Shown: positions 1-5,486 of the stretch, piece by piece
Layout: each line of letters starts with the position of its first letter
How positions within the stretch are numbered: the first letter of the stretch is position 1
Assembly (NCBI GenBank): GCA_031264395.1
Contig: JAISEB010000236.1
Location: 1-11,742, forward strand
DNA length: 11,742 nucleotides
Direction of reading: 5' to 3'
Source of the DNA: Treponema sp.
GTDB taxonomy: Bacteria; Spirochaetota; Spirochaetia; Treponematales; Breznakiellaceae
Position numbers and translations under genes: made by a program
The notes under the pieces: generated by a model
Told to the model about the DNA's origin: nothing
Databases searched by the model: none
Seen by the model: the letters and a program-made list of their open reading frames with translations, nothing else

Positions 1-156
1 AAGACTCCCCGCCTCCCCGCTGTAAAAAGTATCCCACTTGCTTTTCCATTTCGGATTCTCCGCTATTATTCTCTGCATCTCTTGGGAGATTGTATTAAAA
101 TCTACGCCTGTGGCGGAGAGTGTGGGTAATTCGCTTATAAATCTATTATATACCAT
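1..156 (-). CDS. Probable phage tail/baseplate structural protein, N-terminal fragment
   Basis: A reading frame opens with ATG at 156, directly after an in-frame TAA, and stays open for 52 codons to the window edge, so only the N-terminus is visible. The peptide begins MVYNRFISELPTLSATGVDF and ends with W-K-S-K-W-D-T-F-Y-S-G-E-A-G-S-L. An N-terminal VDFN.I segment followed by a Trp/Phe-rich stretch and a G-E-G/A-S-x-L turn is reminiscent of tailed-phage baseplate wedge proteins (T4 gp6-like). That family assignment is pattern memory, not alignment. The ribosome site is weak (an AGAG about 10 nt upstream). The gene lies 57 bp downstream of the integrase gene on the same strand and shares its A+T-rich composition, which supports one phage-derived unit. 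It could instead be an unrelated element protein. Confidence 0.5.
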   Translation of the reverse strand, partial: MVYNRFISELPTLSATGVDFNTISQEMQRIIAENPKWKSKWDTFYSGEAGSL

Positions 157-213
157 TTATACTAACTCTGTTATTAACTTGATTTTAAATGGAGATTTAG
201 GAGTCAATAAGCA

Positions 214-1782
214 TTATTCTTTTTTATTTCTTCTTGGTTCGTCATCTATAAACTTTTCTGGTTCAAACTCGATAAAGTTTTCATATCCTTTAATCGCATA
301 AGTCCAGTATTTTACCTTTTCCCCTTTGGCGTTTGTTAATTCTACCTCTTTTTCCGTTAAATATAATATCTGTTGATCGTGTTCTTCAATATGGCGTAAA
401 AAAGAATTCTTGAAATGTTCGCTTAAAATACCAATAACCTTTTTAGCGTTATCGGCAAGCAATTTAATGTCGCTTATATCGTTTCCTACTTCCTCAATGT
501 TGTTATAGCGATCTTCCATATCATTCATATTTTTGGCGTGTCCCATAAAATAGGCAACCAATTCTTTTGACACTCCGCCTTGACTTAAAATAGTTCGGTA
601 GAAATGGCGGAAAGAATGAAAATCAACATTGTTTTCTTTTATTTCTTCTTCCGTATAACCACAATGTATTCCGCATTGCCTATACGCTTCTATAAAGATT
701 GTTCCGTTTTGGGTTTTCCGCTTGCCTGAAAAGAAAAGATAATCGCCAGTTATATTCATTTTTTCAATATATTCATTGATCGCCTTATACACAAAATTGT
801 GAAGCGGAACACGCCTGTAAGCGTTTTCGGTTTTTACTCCGCTATTATCCAATCTGCTGTTATCTATTTTTAGAAAATAGAGTCCGCCTATCTTTTCGAT
901 GCTGGATTTTTTCAGCATAAATACTTCGCCTGCCCTTAATCCTGTTGTAGCGGCGATAAGGCATAAAAGGTATTTTTTTCTCCTTATCTGTTTTTCCTGC
1001 GGGTTTTCCAAATCATTTCTTGTTTTACCCAAAATCCATAATCCTGGTTCAAACAATACATCAAAAAGCCTGTTGACTGGATAAATCTGCCGCCGTTTGA
1101 CTTCGCCTTTTATTGGTTTTATGTTGGTATTGACGCCTTGACTGAAAGGGTTGTATTGTATTTTTTCTTTAAGAAAAAGAAAATCTATCGCCTGTTTTAC
1201 CGCCCCATTTACATAATCGTTAATGGTTTTTGCGGTTAATTTCTTTTCTTCCCTTAACCGCCCGCTAAACTTCAATATTTTTTCGGGTTTCAGGTTTTCA
1301 ATTTTCGTTATACCTTCCTGTTTTAAAAAAGGTATAAAGTAATTGTTGATAAAACTATTATAGATTTTAATCAGCCTCTTGTTTAACCGCCTTTTGGTTT
1401 GTAAGGATTCCAAAAGGTATTTAGATGTTTCGGTATAATAACCGCTTAAAAGAGTATAAAAAGCATTACCACGCCTTCCCTGTATGCCATAGTTGGCAAG
1501 AAACAAATCTTTCCACGCTGCCGCCCTTTCTTCCGCTTCCGCCCTGTCAGTAGTTTTCAAACTAAACTTTGTGGGTAATACCTTGCCATTGACATAATAG
1601 CGGACGCAATAAACAAACCCCTCTTTCTTCCGCTTTTGTTTGAAAACGCTATAATCTTCCGCCGTCCGCTTTTTCGGCATAAGCTTTTCCAGTTCCCTTA
1701 ACCGCTTTGTCAGGTCAATCTGTTGCGATACTAACAACACCCTTGACTGCTCCAAACTCTCCAAAACCCTTTCGTTCAACAT
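214..1782 (-). CDS. int: Tyrosine recombinase (phage-type integrase)
   Basis: This 522-residue site-specific recombinase probably integrates and excises the element left of the tRNA gene. The catalytic set is complete: Arg283 in TTGLRAGEV, a likely beta-hairpin Lys317, His389 and Arg392 in HSFRH, His415 in FMGH and the nucleophile Tyr426 in DRYNN. Residues 40-100 look like an arm-type DNA-binding domain (F-x-x-K-R-K-x-x-x-x-x-Y-x-V-R-Y), and about 110-210 is the helical core-binding domain. A tail of roughly 90 residues follows the nucleophile, longer than usual. The ATG at 1782 has AGAGGG six nt upstream. The in-frame ATG at 1680 (Met35) is an alternative start, because residues 1-34 form only a charged helix before a more typical integrase N-terminus. 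The gene starts about 190 bp from the tRNA-Ala 3' end and reads away from it. Its A+T-rich sequence differs from the genes to the right. Confidence 0.95.
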   Translation of the reverse strand: MLNERVLESLEQSRVLLVSQQIDLTKRLRELEKLMPKKRTAEDYSVFKQKRKKEGFVYCVRYYVNGKVLPTKFSLKTTDRAEAEERAAAWKDLFLANYGIQGRRGNAFYTLLSGYYTETSKYLLESLQTKRRLNKRLIKIYNSFINNYFIPFLKQEGITKIENLKPEKILKFSGRLREEKKLTAKTINDYVNGAVKQAIDFLFLKEKIQYNPFSQGVNTNIKPIKGEVKRRQIYPVNRLFDVLFEPGLWILGKTRNDLENPQEKQIRRKKYLLCLIAATTGLRAGEVFMLKKSSIEKIGGLYFLKIDNSRLDNSGVKTENAYRRVPLHNFVYKAINEYIEKMNITGDYLFFSGKRKTQNGTIFIEAYRQCGIHCGYTEEEIKENNVDFHSFRHFYRTILSQGGVSKELVAYFMGHAKNMNDMEDRYNNIEEVGNDISDIKLLADNAKKVIGILSEHFKNSFLRHIEEHDQQILYLTEKEVELTNAKGEKVKYWTYAIKGYENFIEFEPEKFIDDEPRRNKKE

Positions 1783-1800
1783 TTTACGCCCTCTTGTTGC

Positions 1801-1815
1801 GGGGTTAAAGACCCC
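1801..1815. other. Small hairpin upstream of the integrase gene
   Basis: GGGGT-TAAAG-ACCCC forms a perfect 5-bp stem with a 5-nt loop just upstream of the integrase ribosome site, so it may sit in the integrase mRNA leader. It is followed by an A-run on the plus strand and by no T-run on the minus strand, so it is not a convincing terminator in either direction. Role unknown. Confidence 0.35.
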
Positions 1816-1851
1816 AAAAATAAGCGTAAAGGGAAGGTTTAAGGATTATCC

Positions 1852-1878
1852 AAAAATGGGTCTTGGAAAAATGGGTCT
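1852..1878. repeat. Tandem 12-bp direct repeats, candidate integrase arm or regulator sites
   Basis: AAAAATGGGTCT occurs at 1852-1863 and again at 1867-1878, a 15-bp period, in the gap between the integrase start and the tRNA 3' end. Short direct repeats beside an attachment core commonly serve as arm-type binding sites for tyrosine integrases. They could also be operators for integrase expression. The repeat itself is seen directly; the role is inferred. Confidence 0.45.
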
Positions 1879-1925
1879 ATAATGCCATTTTCAGGCAAAA
1901 TGCCCTATTTTCTCTTTGAAAACAG

Positions 1926-1958
1926 GCGAAAAACTTGCGGTTTTACGCTGTTTTTCGC
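1926..1958. repeat. Perfect 9-bp inverted repeat beside the tRNA 3' end
   Basis: GCGAAAAAC (1926-1934) and GTTTTTCGC (1950-1958) are exact reverse complements separated by 15 bp, 18 bp from the tRNA 3' end on the element side. The position suits an integrase or excisionase binding site. No T-run follows on the tRNA-coding strand, so it is a weak candidate for a tRNA transcription terminator. Confidence 0.45.
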
Positions 1959-1976
1959 ATATTTTCCTGCCGTTTT

Positions 1977-2050
1977 TGGAGGTGGTCGGAATTGAACCGG
2001 CGACCTTTTGAATGCCATTCAAACGCTCTAGCCAACTGAGCTACACCCCC
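1977..2050 (-). tRNA. tRNA-Ala (anticodon GGC)
   Basis: On the minus strand a 74-nt cloverleaf can be folded. The acceptor GGGGGTG pairs with CACCTCC and includes a G3-U70 wobble, the classic alanine identity element. The D arm is GCTC/GAGC. The anticodon stem TTTGA/TCAAA encloses loop ATGGCAT with anticodon GGC, at 2014-2016 on the plus strand. The variable loop is 5 nt, the T loop is TTCAATT and the discriminator is A at 1977. CCA is not encoded. The T stem GCCGG/CCGAC carries one C-A mismatch (C50:A64). The 3' end abuts A+T-rich element DNA carrying an integrase gene, so this is the likely integration target, with its 3' part probably supplied by the element. Confidence 0.95.
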
Positions 2051-2062
2051 GGCAAGGCTTTT

Positions 2063-2091
2063 AATCTATCTTTTTTGACAATTTATGTCAA
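2063..2091 (-). promoter_or_regulatory. Promoter of the tRNA-Ala gene
   Basis: Reading the minus strand, a perfect -35 TTGACA (2086-2091), a 17-bp spacer and a -10 TAGATT (2063-2068) lie upstream of the tRNA. Transcription would start a few bases before the mature 5' end at 2050. The -35 box is also one arm of the small palindrome TTGACA-ATTTA-TGTCAA at 2075-2091. Confidence 0.75.
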
Positions 2092-2114
2092 GCGCCCAAA
2101 TTTTTTAAATGCCC

Positions 2115-2133
2115 GTGGTCCTTCGTGGACCAC
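2115..2133 (-). terminator. Hairpin after the chemoreceptor gene, probable terminator
   Basis: GTGGTCC (2115-2121) and GGACCAC (2127-2133) form a perfect 7-bp stem with a 5-nt loop, 7 bp past the stop codon of the hydrogenase-like/chemoreceptor gene. On the minus strand it is followed by GGGCATTTAAAAAATTT rather than a clean T-run, so termination may be imperfect. The tRNA gene downstream has its own promoter. Confidence 0.55.
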
Positions 2134-2140
2134 AACCCGT

Positions 2141-4219
2141 TTATATGGCCTTCAAAGAATGTACGTCCCTGACAATGGTCTCCCCCGATGTTCGAAGGCC
2201 CGCCGATTCGTCCCTGATTTTGACAATAAGATTGTTTATCTCGCCGAGCGAACTTATCACCCGGTTTCCCCCGCTGCTCTGGGCGTCCATGGATTCCTTT
2301 ATGCTTGCCGCCTCGTCTTTCACCGCGCTGATAAGGGACACGATGGAATCAAACTGCGCCTGGGCGTCGTTCGACGATTCCCGGGAACTGTCGATCAGAT
2401 CTTTGATGTTTTTCAGACTCCCGGAAATTTCCTTGGCCTGACGGCCTGAATTGTCCGCCAGTTTCCGGATCTCCCCGGCGACCACCGCAAAGCCCTTACC
2501 AATGGCTTCCCCCGCGTGGGCCGCCTCAATGGCAGCGTTCATCCCCAGAATACTGGTCTGATCCGCTATATCGCCGATAACGAGGCATGACTGGATGAGG
2601 GCATCGGCCTGGGAGGAGACATCGACGATAAGTTCTCCTATTTTGGTTATCCGTTTTTTGCCTTCCGCGGACGTCTCATTCAATTTGAGAACCGTAGCGG
2701 CATTATGATCCAGCGTGGCATCTATAGAATGGATGGTTTTTACCATTTCTTCTATCGTGGACGACGAAGAGAGCACATGCTCCGCGGCGGAACTTATTTC
2801 TTCGGACAGACTGCTTATCCCTTCTATACTTTTGTTCATTTCTTCAAGGACATGATCCAGGACCGTGTTTACCGCGTCCTTCATTTTTTGTTCGTTGGTC
2901 AGATTCTTCTCAAATTCTTTGTAATACTGGCAATTTTCCCGCTTGTTAAGCCCGTTGATAATAGCCACCGCCATCTGCTCGCAGCTCCGGTACCCACAGG
3001 CCCCGCAGTTAAGGATATCTCCCGGTTCGATCTTATGCATTTTGACAAACATGGCGTCAATGTCCGCCTGGGCAGGGGCAACGACCCGCGCCTTGAAAAT
3101 CGCCGACCGGTCAACATAGGAGCGACTATAAAGATTCTCTTCCCAATGGGCGTCAAGAATCTTTTCAATCCTGTTCTTGTGGAACAATTTTGCAAGCCCC
3201 TTGGGCTGATATCTTTTCCTTACCTCCCTGGCCCTTCTTTCTACCAGACACTCAATATCATCCAGATGTTTTCCCCGGTTTCCCGTACCGGCGCCGCCGT
3301 TACAGCCCATGTGGCAGTTGAGGCAGTCGATAAGCGGATAAACCGGGGCGTTTCCCTTTTGGATGGAAGCGGACAGATGGGCAAAATAATGATACACCTC
3401 GGGAGAACCTTCGATTTTCCGGGTATGGGCGTTTACATCGGAATCGTAGCGTCCCACGGTACGCATAAGCCCTCCGGGGCTGGAAAAAAGTACCGCCCGC
3501 TCCGCCGATGGATTGTTATAATCCTTCTCGGGGTAATTGGAGATCCGATCCCCCTTGCCGTCCAGATATTGCTGTATTGAATTGAACGTAACGTTGTAAT
3601 CTCCCATGCCGCAGGCATCGAATTCCCGCCTCTTGGCGTAACAGGGGGATATGGCCGCAATCTTGTAGTCCTTGTACGCCGGATAATACCGCTTAATCAT
3701 CTTCATGGTATGCATCATGGGACTGTCCGCGGGGGCCAGCCAGGGGATAAGCTCGGGCCGGTACATTTCGATGAAAGTAACCAGCGCGGGACAGGGCTGG
3801 GCAATGACGGTACGGGGCTTCTTTTTTTTCATGTAGGCAATATAGGACTTTACGGTCAGTTCCGCCCCAAAGCTGACATCGAATACCCCCTTGACCCCCA
3901 AAGACATGAGAAAACCGTTGACATTAAGGTATTTTCCCTCAAAACTGGCCGCCGACGCGGGGGCCACAATGGCGATGATCCCGATCCCCTTTTGAAGGTC
4001 CGCCATGAAACTGTCAAAATCATCCAAACCAATACGGGCGCCATGGGTACAGGCGCTGATACATTCACCGCATCCGATACAAAGATCGCTGTGGTGGTCC
4101 ACAATATTCCCGGAACCGTTGTTACACATTTTTGCGGGACACACCATGATACAGCGGTGACAATTGACACATTTATCTTCCAGCACACGAATAACCGGCC
4201 GCAGGCTCTCTGTTCCCAT
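2141..4219 (-). CDS. [FeFe]-hydrogenase-like Fe-S protein fused to a methyl-accepting chemotaxis domain
   Basis: This 692-residue protein has no membrane segment. In order it has two [4Fe-4S] ferredoxin motifs (C17/20/23/27 and C47/50/53/57); a hydrogenase large-subunit-like domain (about 75-330); a four-Cys Fe-S domain (C405/408/413/430); and a chemoreceptor signalling domain (about 440-692) with the CheA/CheW-contacting hairpin near 550-590 (DIADQTSILGMNAAIEAAHA). The H-cluster motifs are altered. L1 is A-Q-P-C143-P, so the proton-transfer Cys of TSCCP is Pro. L2 is S-P-C193-x-x-K196-x-x-E199. L3 is C302-H-M-G-C306-N-G-G with an extra C299. All four cysteines expected to hold the cubane remain. 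The likely role is a cytosolic sensor of H2 or redox state signalling to the flagellar chemotaxis system; weak catalysis cannot be excluded. No CheR-docking pentapeptide is seen at the C-terminus. ATG 4219 follows a strong GAGAGG at 4228-4233. The gene appears monocistronic and is divergent from the efflux operon. Confidence 0.93.
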   Translation of the reverse strand: MGTESLRPVIRVLEDKCVNCHRCIMVCPAKMCNNGSGNIVDHHSDLCIGCGECISACTHGARIGLDDFDSFMADLQKGIGIIAIVAPASAASFEGKYLNVNGFLMSLGVKGVFDVSFGAELTVKSYIAYMKKKKPRTVIAQPCPALVTFIEMYRPELIPWLAPADSPMMHTMKMIKRYYPAYKDYKIAAISPCYAKRREFDACGMGDYNVTFNSIQQYLDGKGDRISNYPEKDYNNPSAERAVLFSSPGGLMRTVGRYDSDVNAHTRKIEGSPEVYHYFAHLSASIQKGNAPVYPLIDCLNCHMGCNGGAGTGNRGKHLDDIECLVERRAREVRKRYQPKGLAKLFHKNRIEKILDAHWEENLYSRSYVDRSAIFKARVVAPAQADIDAMFVKMHKIEPGDILNCGACGYRSCEQMAVAIINGLNKRENCQYYKEFEKNLTNEQKMKDAVNTVLDHVLEEMNKSIEGISSLSEEISSAAEHVLSSSSTIEEMVKTIHSIDATLDHNAATVLKLNETSAEGKKRITKIGELIVDVSSQADALIQSCLVIGDIADQTSILGMNAAIEAAHAGEAIGKGFAVVAGEIRKLADNSGRQAKEISGSLKNIKDLIDSSRESSNDAQAQFDSIVSLISAVKDEAASIKESMDAQSSGGNRVISSLGEINNLIVKIRDESAGLRTSGETIVRDVHSLKAI

Positions 4220-4291
4220 TTTTGTTTCCTCTCAATAAACAAAGAATGATTCCGACAGACAAGTACACCACTGATGAAGGGAAGCGGAAAC

Positions 4292-4321
4292 AGTATAAAC
4301 CCACAGGGACCGGAGAGTCAA
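4292..4321 (-). promoter_or_regulatory. Promoter of the hydrogenase-like/chemoreceptor gene
   Basis: On the minus strand a -35 TTGACT (4316-4321), an 18-bp spacer and a -10 TATACT (4292-4297) sit about 70 bp upstream of the ATG at 4219. Both boxes match the sigma70 consensus at five of six positions, so this looks like a housekeeping-sigma promoter rather than a flagellar sigma28 one. Confidence 0.7.
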
Positions 4322-4357
4322 CTCCGGCGCTCCGGCCCGCCTTCAACGTGGGTTTAT
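4295..4357. repeat. Nested inverted repeats over the chemoreceptor-gene promoter, candidate operator
   Basis: The outer arms ATAAACCCAC (4295-4304) and GTGGGTTTAT (4348-4357) are perfect 10-bp reverse complements. The inner arms CCGGAG (4310-4315) and CTCCGG (4322-4327) flank the -35 hexamer exactly. One outer arm overlaps the -10 box. A regulator bound here would block the promoter. It could instead be simple dyad sequence with no function. Confidence 0.45.
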
Positions 4358-4359
4358 GA

Positions 4360-4390
4360 CAGGGAAAAGCCGCTTTGCGTCTTTTTCCTG
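4360..4390. repeat. Imperfect inverted repeat in the divergent control region
   Basis: CAGGGAAAAG (4360-4369) pairs with CTTTTTCCTG (4381-4390) over 10 bp with one G-T pair and an 11-nt loop. It lies upstream of both divergent genes, and no T-run follows it on either strand. The 4220-4541 intergenic stretch holds this repeat, the chemoreceptor-gene promoter with its dyads, and the TTTACC repeats; no gene was seen in it. Confidence 0.3.
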
Positions 4391-4438
4391 CCTTTGTGTA
4401 CGGCGGCCGACGGGGGCGGTTGTTCACGCCATCCACAA

Positions 4439-4491
4439 GTTTACCAAATGTTTACCTTCCCTTAAAACCTGATTTACCTTTTCGTTTTACC
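4439..4491 (+). promoter_or_regulatory. TTTACC direct repeats, probable OmpR-family binding region of the efflux operon
   Basis: TTTACC occurs at 4440-4445, 4451-4456, 4473-4478 and 4486-4491. The first two sit within perfect GTTTACC heptamers 11 bp apart, and the third starts 22 bp after the second, so three copies are in helical phase; the fourth is 13 bp further on. An inverted copy, GGTAAA, lies at 4534-4539. Direct repeats at an 11-bp period are the usual target of OmpR/PhoB-type regulators, and this operon ends with one. The core promoter is unclear: CATACA (4499-4504) and TATACA (4526-4531) are possible -10 boxes without good -35 partners, as in activator-dependent promoters. Confidence 0.5.
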
Positions 4492-4504
4492 CTTGGACCA
4501 TACA

Positions 4505-4523
4505 GCGGCGGCGATTCCGCCGC
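4505..4523 (+). other. GC-rich hairpin in front of the adaptor gene
   Basis: GCGGCGG (4505-4511) and CCGCCGC (4517-4523) form a perfect 7-bp stem with a 5-nt loop, ending 18 nt before the adaptor ATG and 7 nt before its AGGGG ribosome site (4531-4535). If transcribed, it could protect the mRNA 5' end or affect translation. No T-run follows, so it is not a standard terminator. Confidence 0.4.
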
Positions 4524-4541
4524 CTTATACAGGGGTAAACG

Positions 4542-5486
4542 ATGAAAAAGAAAAAAGGTCTAAAAACGGCCGGAATAGTTCTTGGAATCATGATTGCCGC
4601 GGGGGCGCTCGTATTCGGCCCGGGCCTGTCTGCCGCGGGGAACAAAACCGGGGAAGAAACCGAAACCGGCGAATCCCCGGTTTTTTCGGTAAAAACGGAA
4701 AGCGCCGAAAGACGGACCCTGCGCGCCTTCCTTGAGGTAAACGGCGACATTGTAAGCGGACAGGAGGCCGATGTTTTCCCCGATGTACCGGGAAAATTAA
4801 TCCGGGTCAACGCCGCCCTGGGTTCGCCGGTCCGCAGGGGCGACGTTATCGCCGAAGTGGATCCTTCCAGGCCGGGGGCAAGCTATATGAACAGCCCGGT
4901 CTACGCGCCCCTTTCAGGTACGGTGTCAAGGACGCCCCTTTCGGTGGGTTCAACGGTTGATACGGGTACAAGTATCGCCGCCATATCGGCAATTAACAAT
5001 CTTGAAATCACCGCCCGCATACCGGAACGGGAAATTGCGGGACTCAAACCGGGGCTTAAGGCGGAAGTGACGGTCCAGGCATATCCGGGGGAACGTTTTT
5101 CCGCCACGGTCAGCCGTGTTTCGCCGGTCCTGGATAGCGCTTCACGATCAAAACTGATAACCCTCACCTTTGACCGGAACGACAGCCGGATAAACGCCGG
5201 AATGTTCGGCCGGATCAAAATCAATACCAGGACCTATGACAATGTGCTTACCGTTCCCGCCGAAGCGGTTGTCAACAAGGGGGGTGAAATTACGGTGTAT
5301 GTCCTGCGAAATGCCATGACGGATCTTCCCCGGACAGAGAAGCGCGGAGTGGAGGCCGGCGTAACCCTTAATGGACGGACCGAAATCCGCTCCGGCCTTG
5401 ACGCGGGCGAAGCGGTGGTTGTTCAGGGGCAGCAGCTTTTGAGCGGCGGTGAAGCCGTGCGGGTCATTGACGGAGGCGGAAAATGA
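4542..5486 (+). CDS. RND efflux periplasmic adaptor (membrane fusion protein), hairpin-less type
   Basis: A 314-residue HlyD/AcrA-family adaptor expected to link the inner-membrane permease to the TolC-like channel in the periplasm. A basic start and hydrophobic segment (about 9-28) form a membrane anchor or signal; there is no lipobox Cys. Two lipoyl half-motifs (about 75-107, PDVPGKLIRV...VRRGDVIAEVD; and 119-149, PVYAPLSGTVSR...VDTGTSI) are joined by only about 12 residues, so the long alpha-hairpin is absent. The beta-barrel (about 153-230) and membrane-proximal domain (about 235-310) follow. Borrelia BesA is a known adaptor of this shortened type. The ATG is preceded by AGGGG with a 6-nt spacer. 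The stop overlaps the permease start (ATGA), indicating translational coupling. Confidence 0.92.
   Translation: MKKKKGLKTAGIVLGIMIAAGALVFGPGLSAAGNKTGEETETGESPVFSVKTESAERRTLRAFLEVNGDIVSGQEADVFPDVPGKLIRVNAALGSPVRRGDVIAEVDPSRPGASYMNSPVYAPLSGTVSRTPLSVGSTVDTGTSIAAISAINNLEITARIPEREIAGLKPGLKAEVTVQAYPGERFSATVSRVSPVLDSASRSKLITLTFDRNDSRINAGMFGRIKINTRTYDNVLTVPAEAVVNKGGEITVYVLRNAMTDLPRTEKRGVEAGVTLNGRTEIRSGLDAGEAVVVQGQQLLSGGEAVRVIDGGGK

Noticed and set aside
38..301. 87-codon plus-strand frame at the left edge
   Set aside because: It overlaps the integrase 3' end and the phage-like fragment in antisense. The minus-strand readings are better supported.
2012..2449. Plus-strand frame starting inside the tRNA gene
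   Set aside because: It crosses the tRNA and runs antisense to the chemoreceptor signalling domain.
2705..3580. 291-codon plus-strand frame opposite the hydrogenase-like gene
   Set aside because: It is antisense to a gene with clear cysteine and chemotaxis motifs, and shows no family features or supported start.
2141..4219. Ordinary catalytic [FeFe] hydrogenase
   Set aside because: The TSCCP motif is AQPCP, the L2 Met is lost, and the protein ends in a chemotaxis signalling domain. Sensing fits better, though low activity is possible.
4360..4390. Hairpin as a transcription terminator
   Set aside because: No T-run follows on either strand and no gene ends nearby. It is kept only as a repeat.
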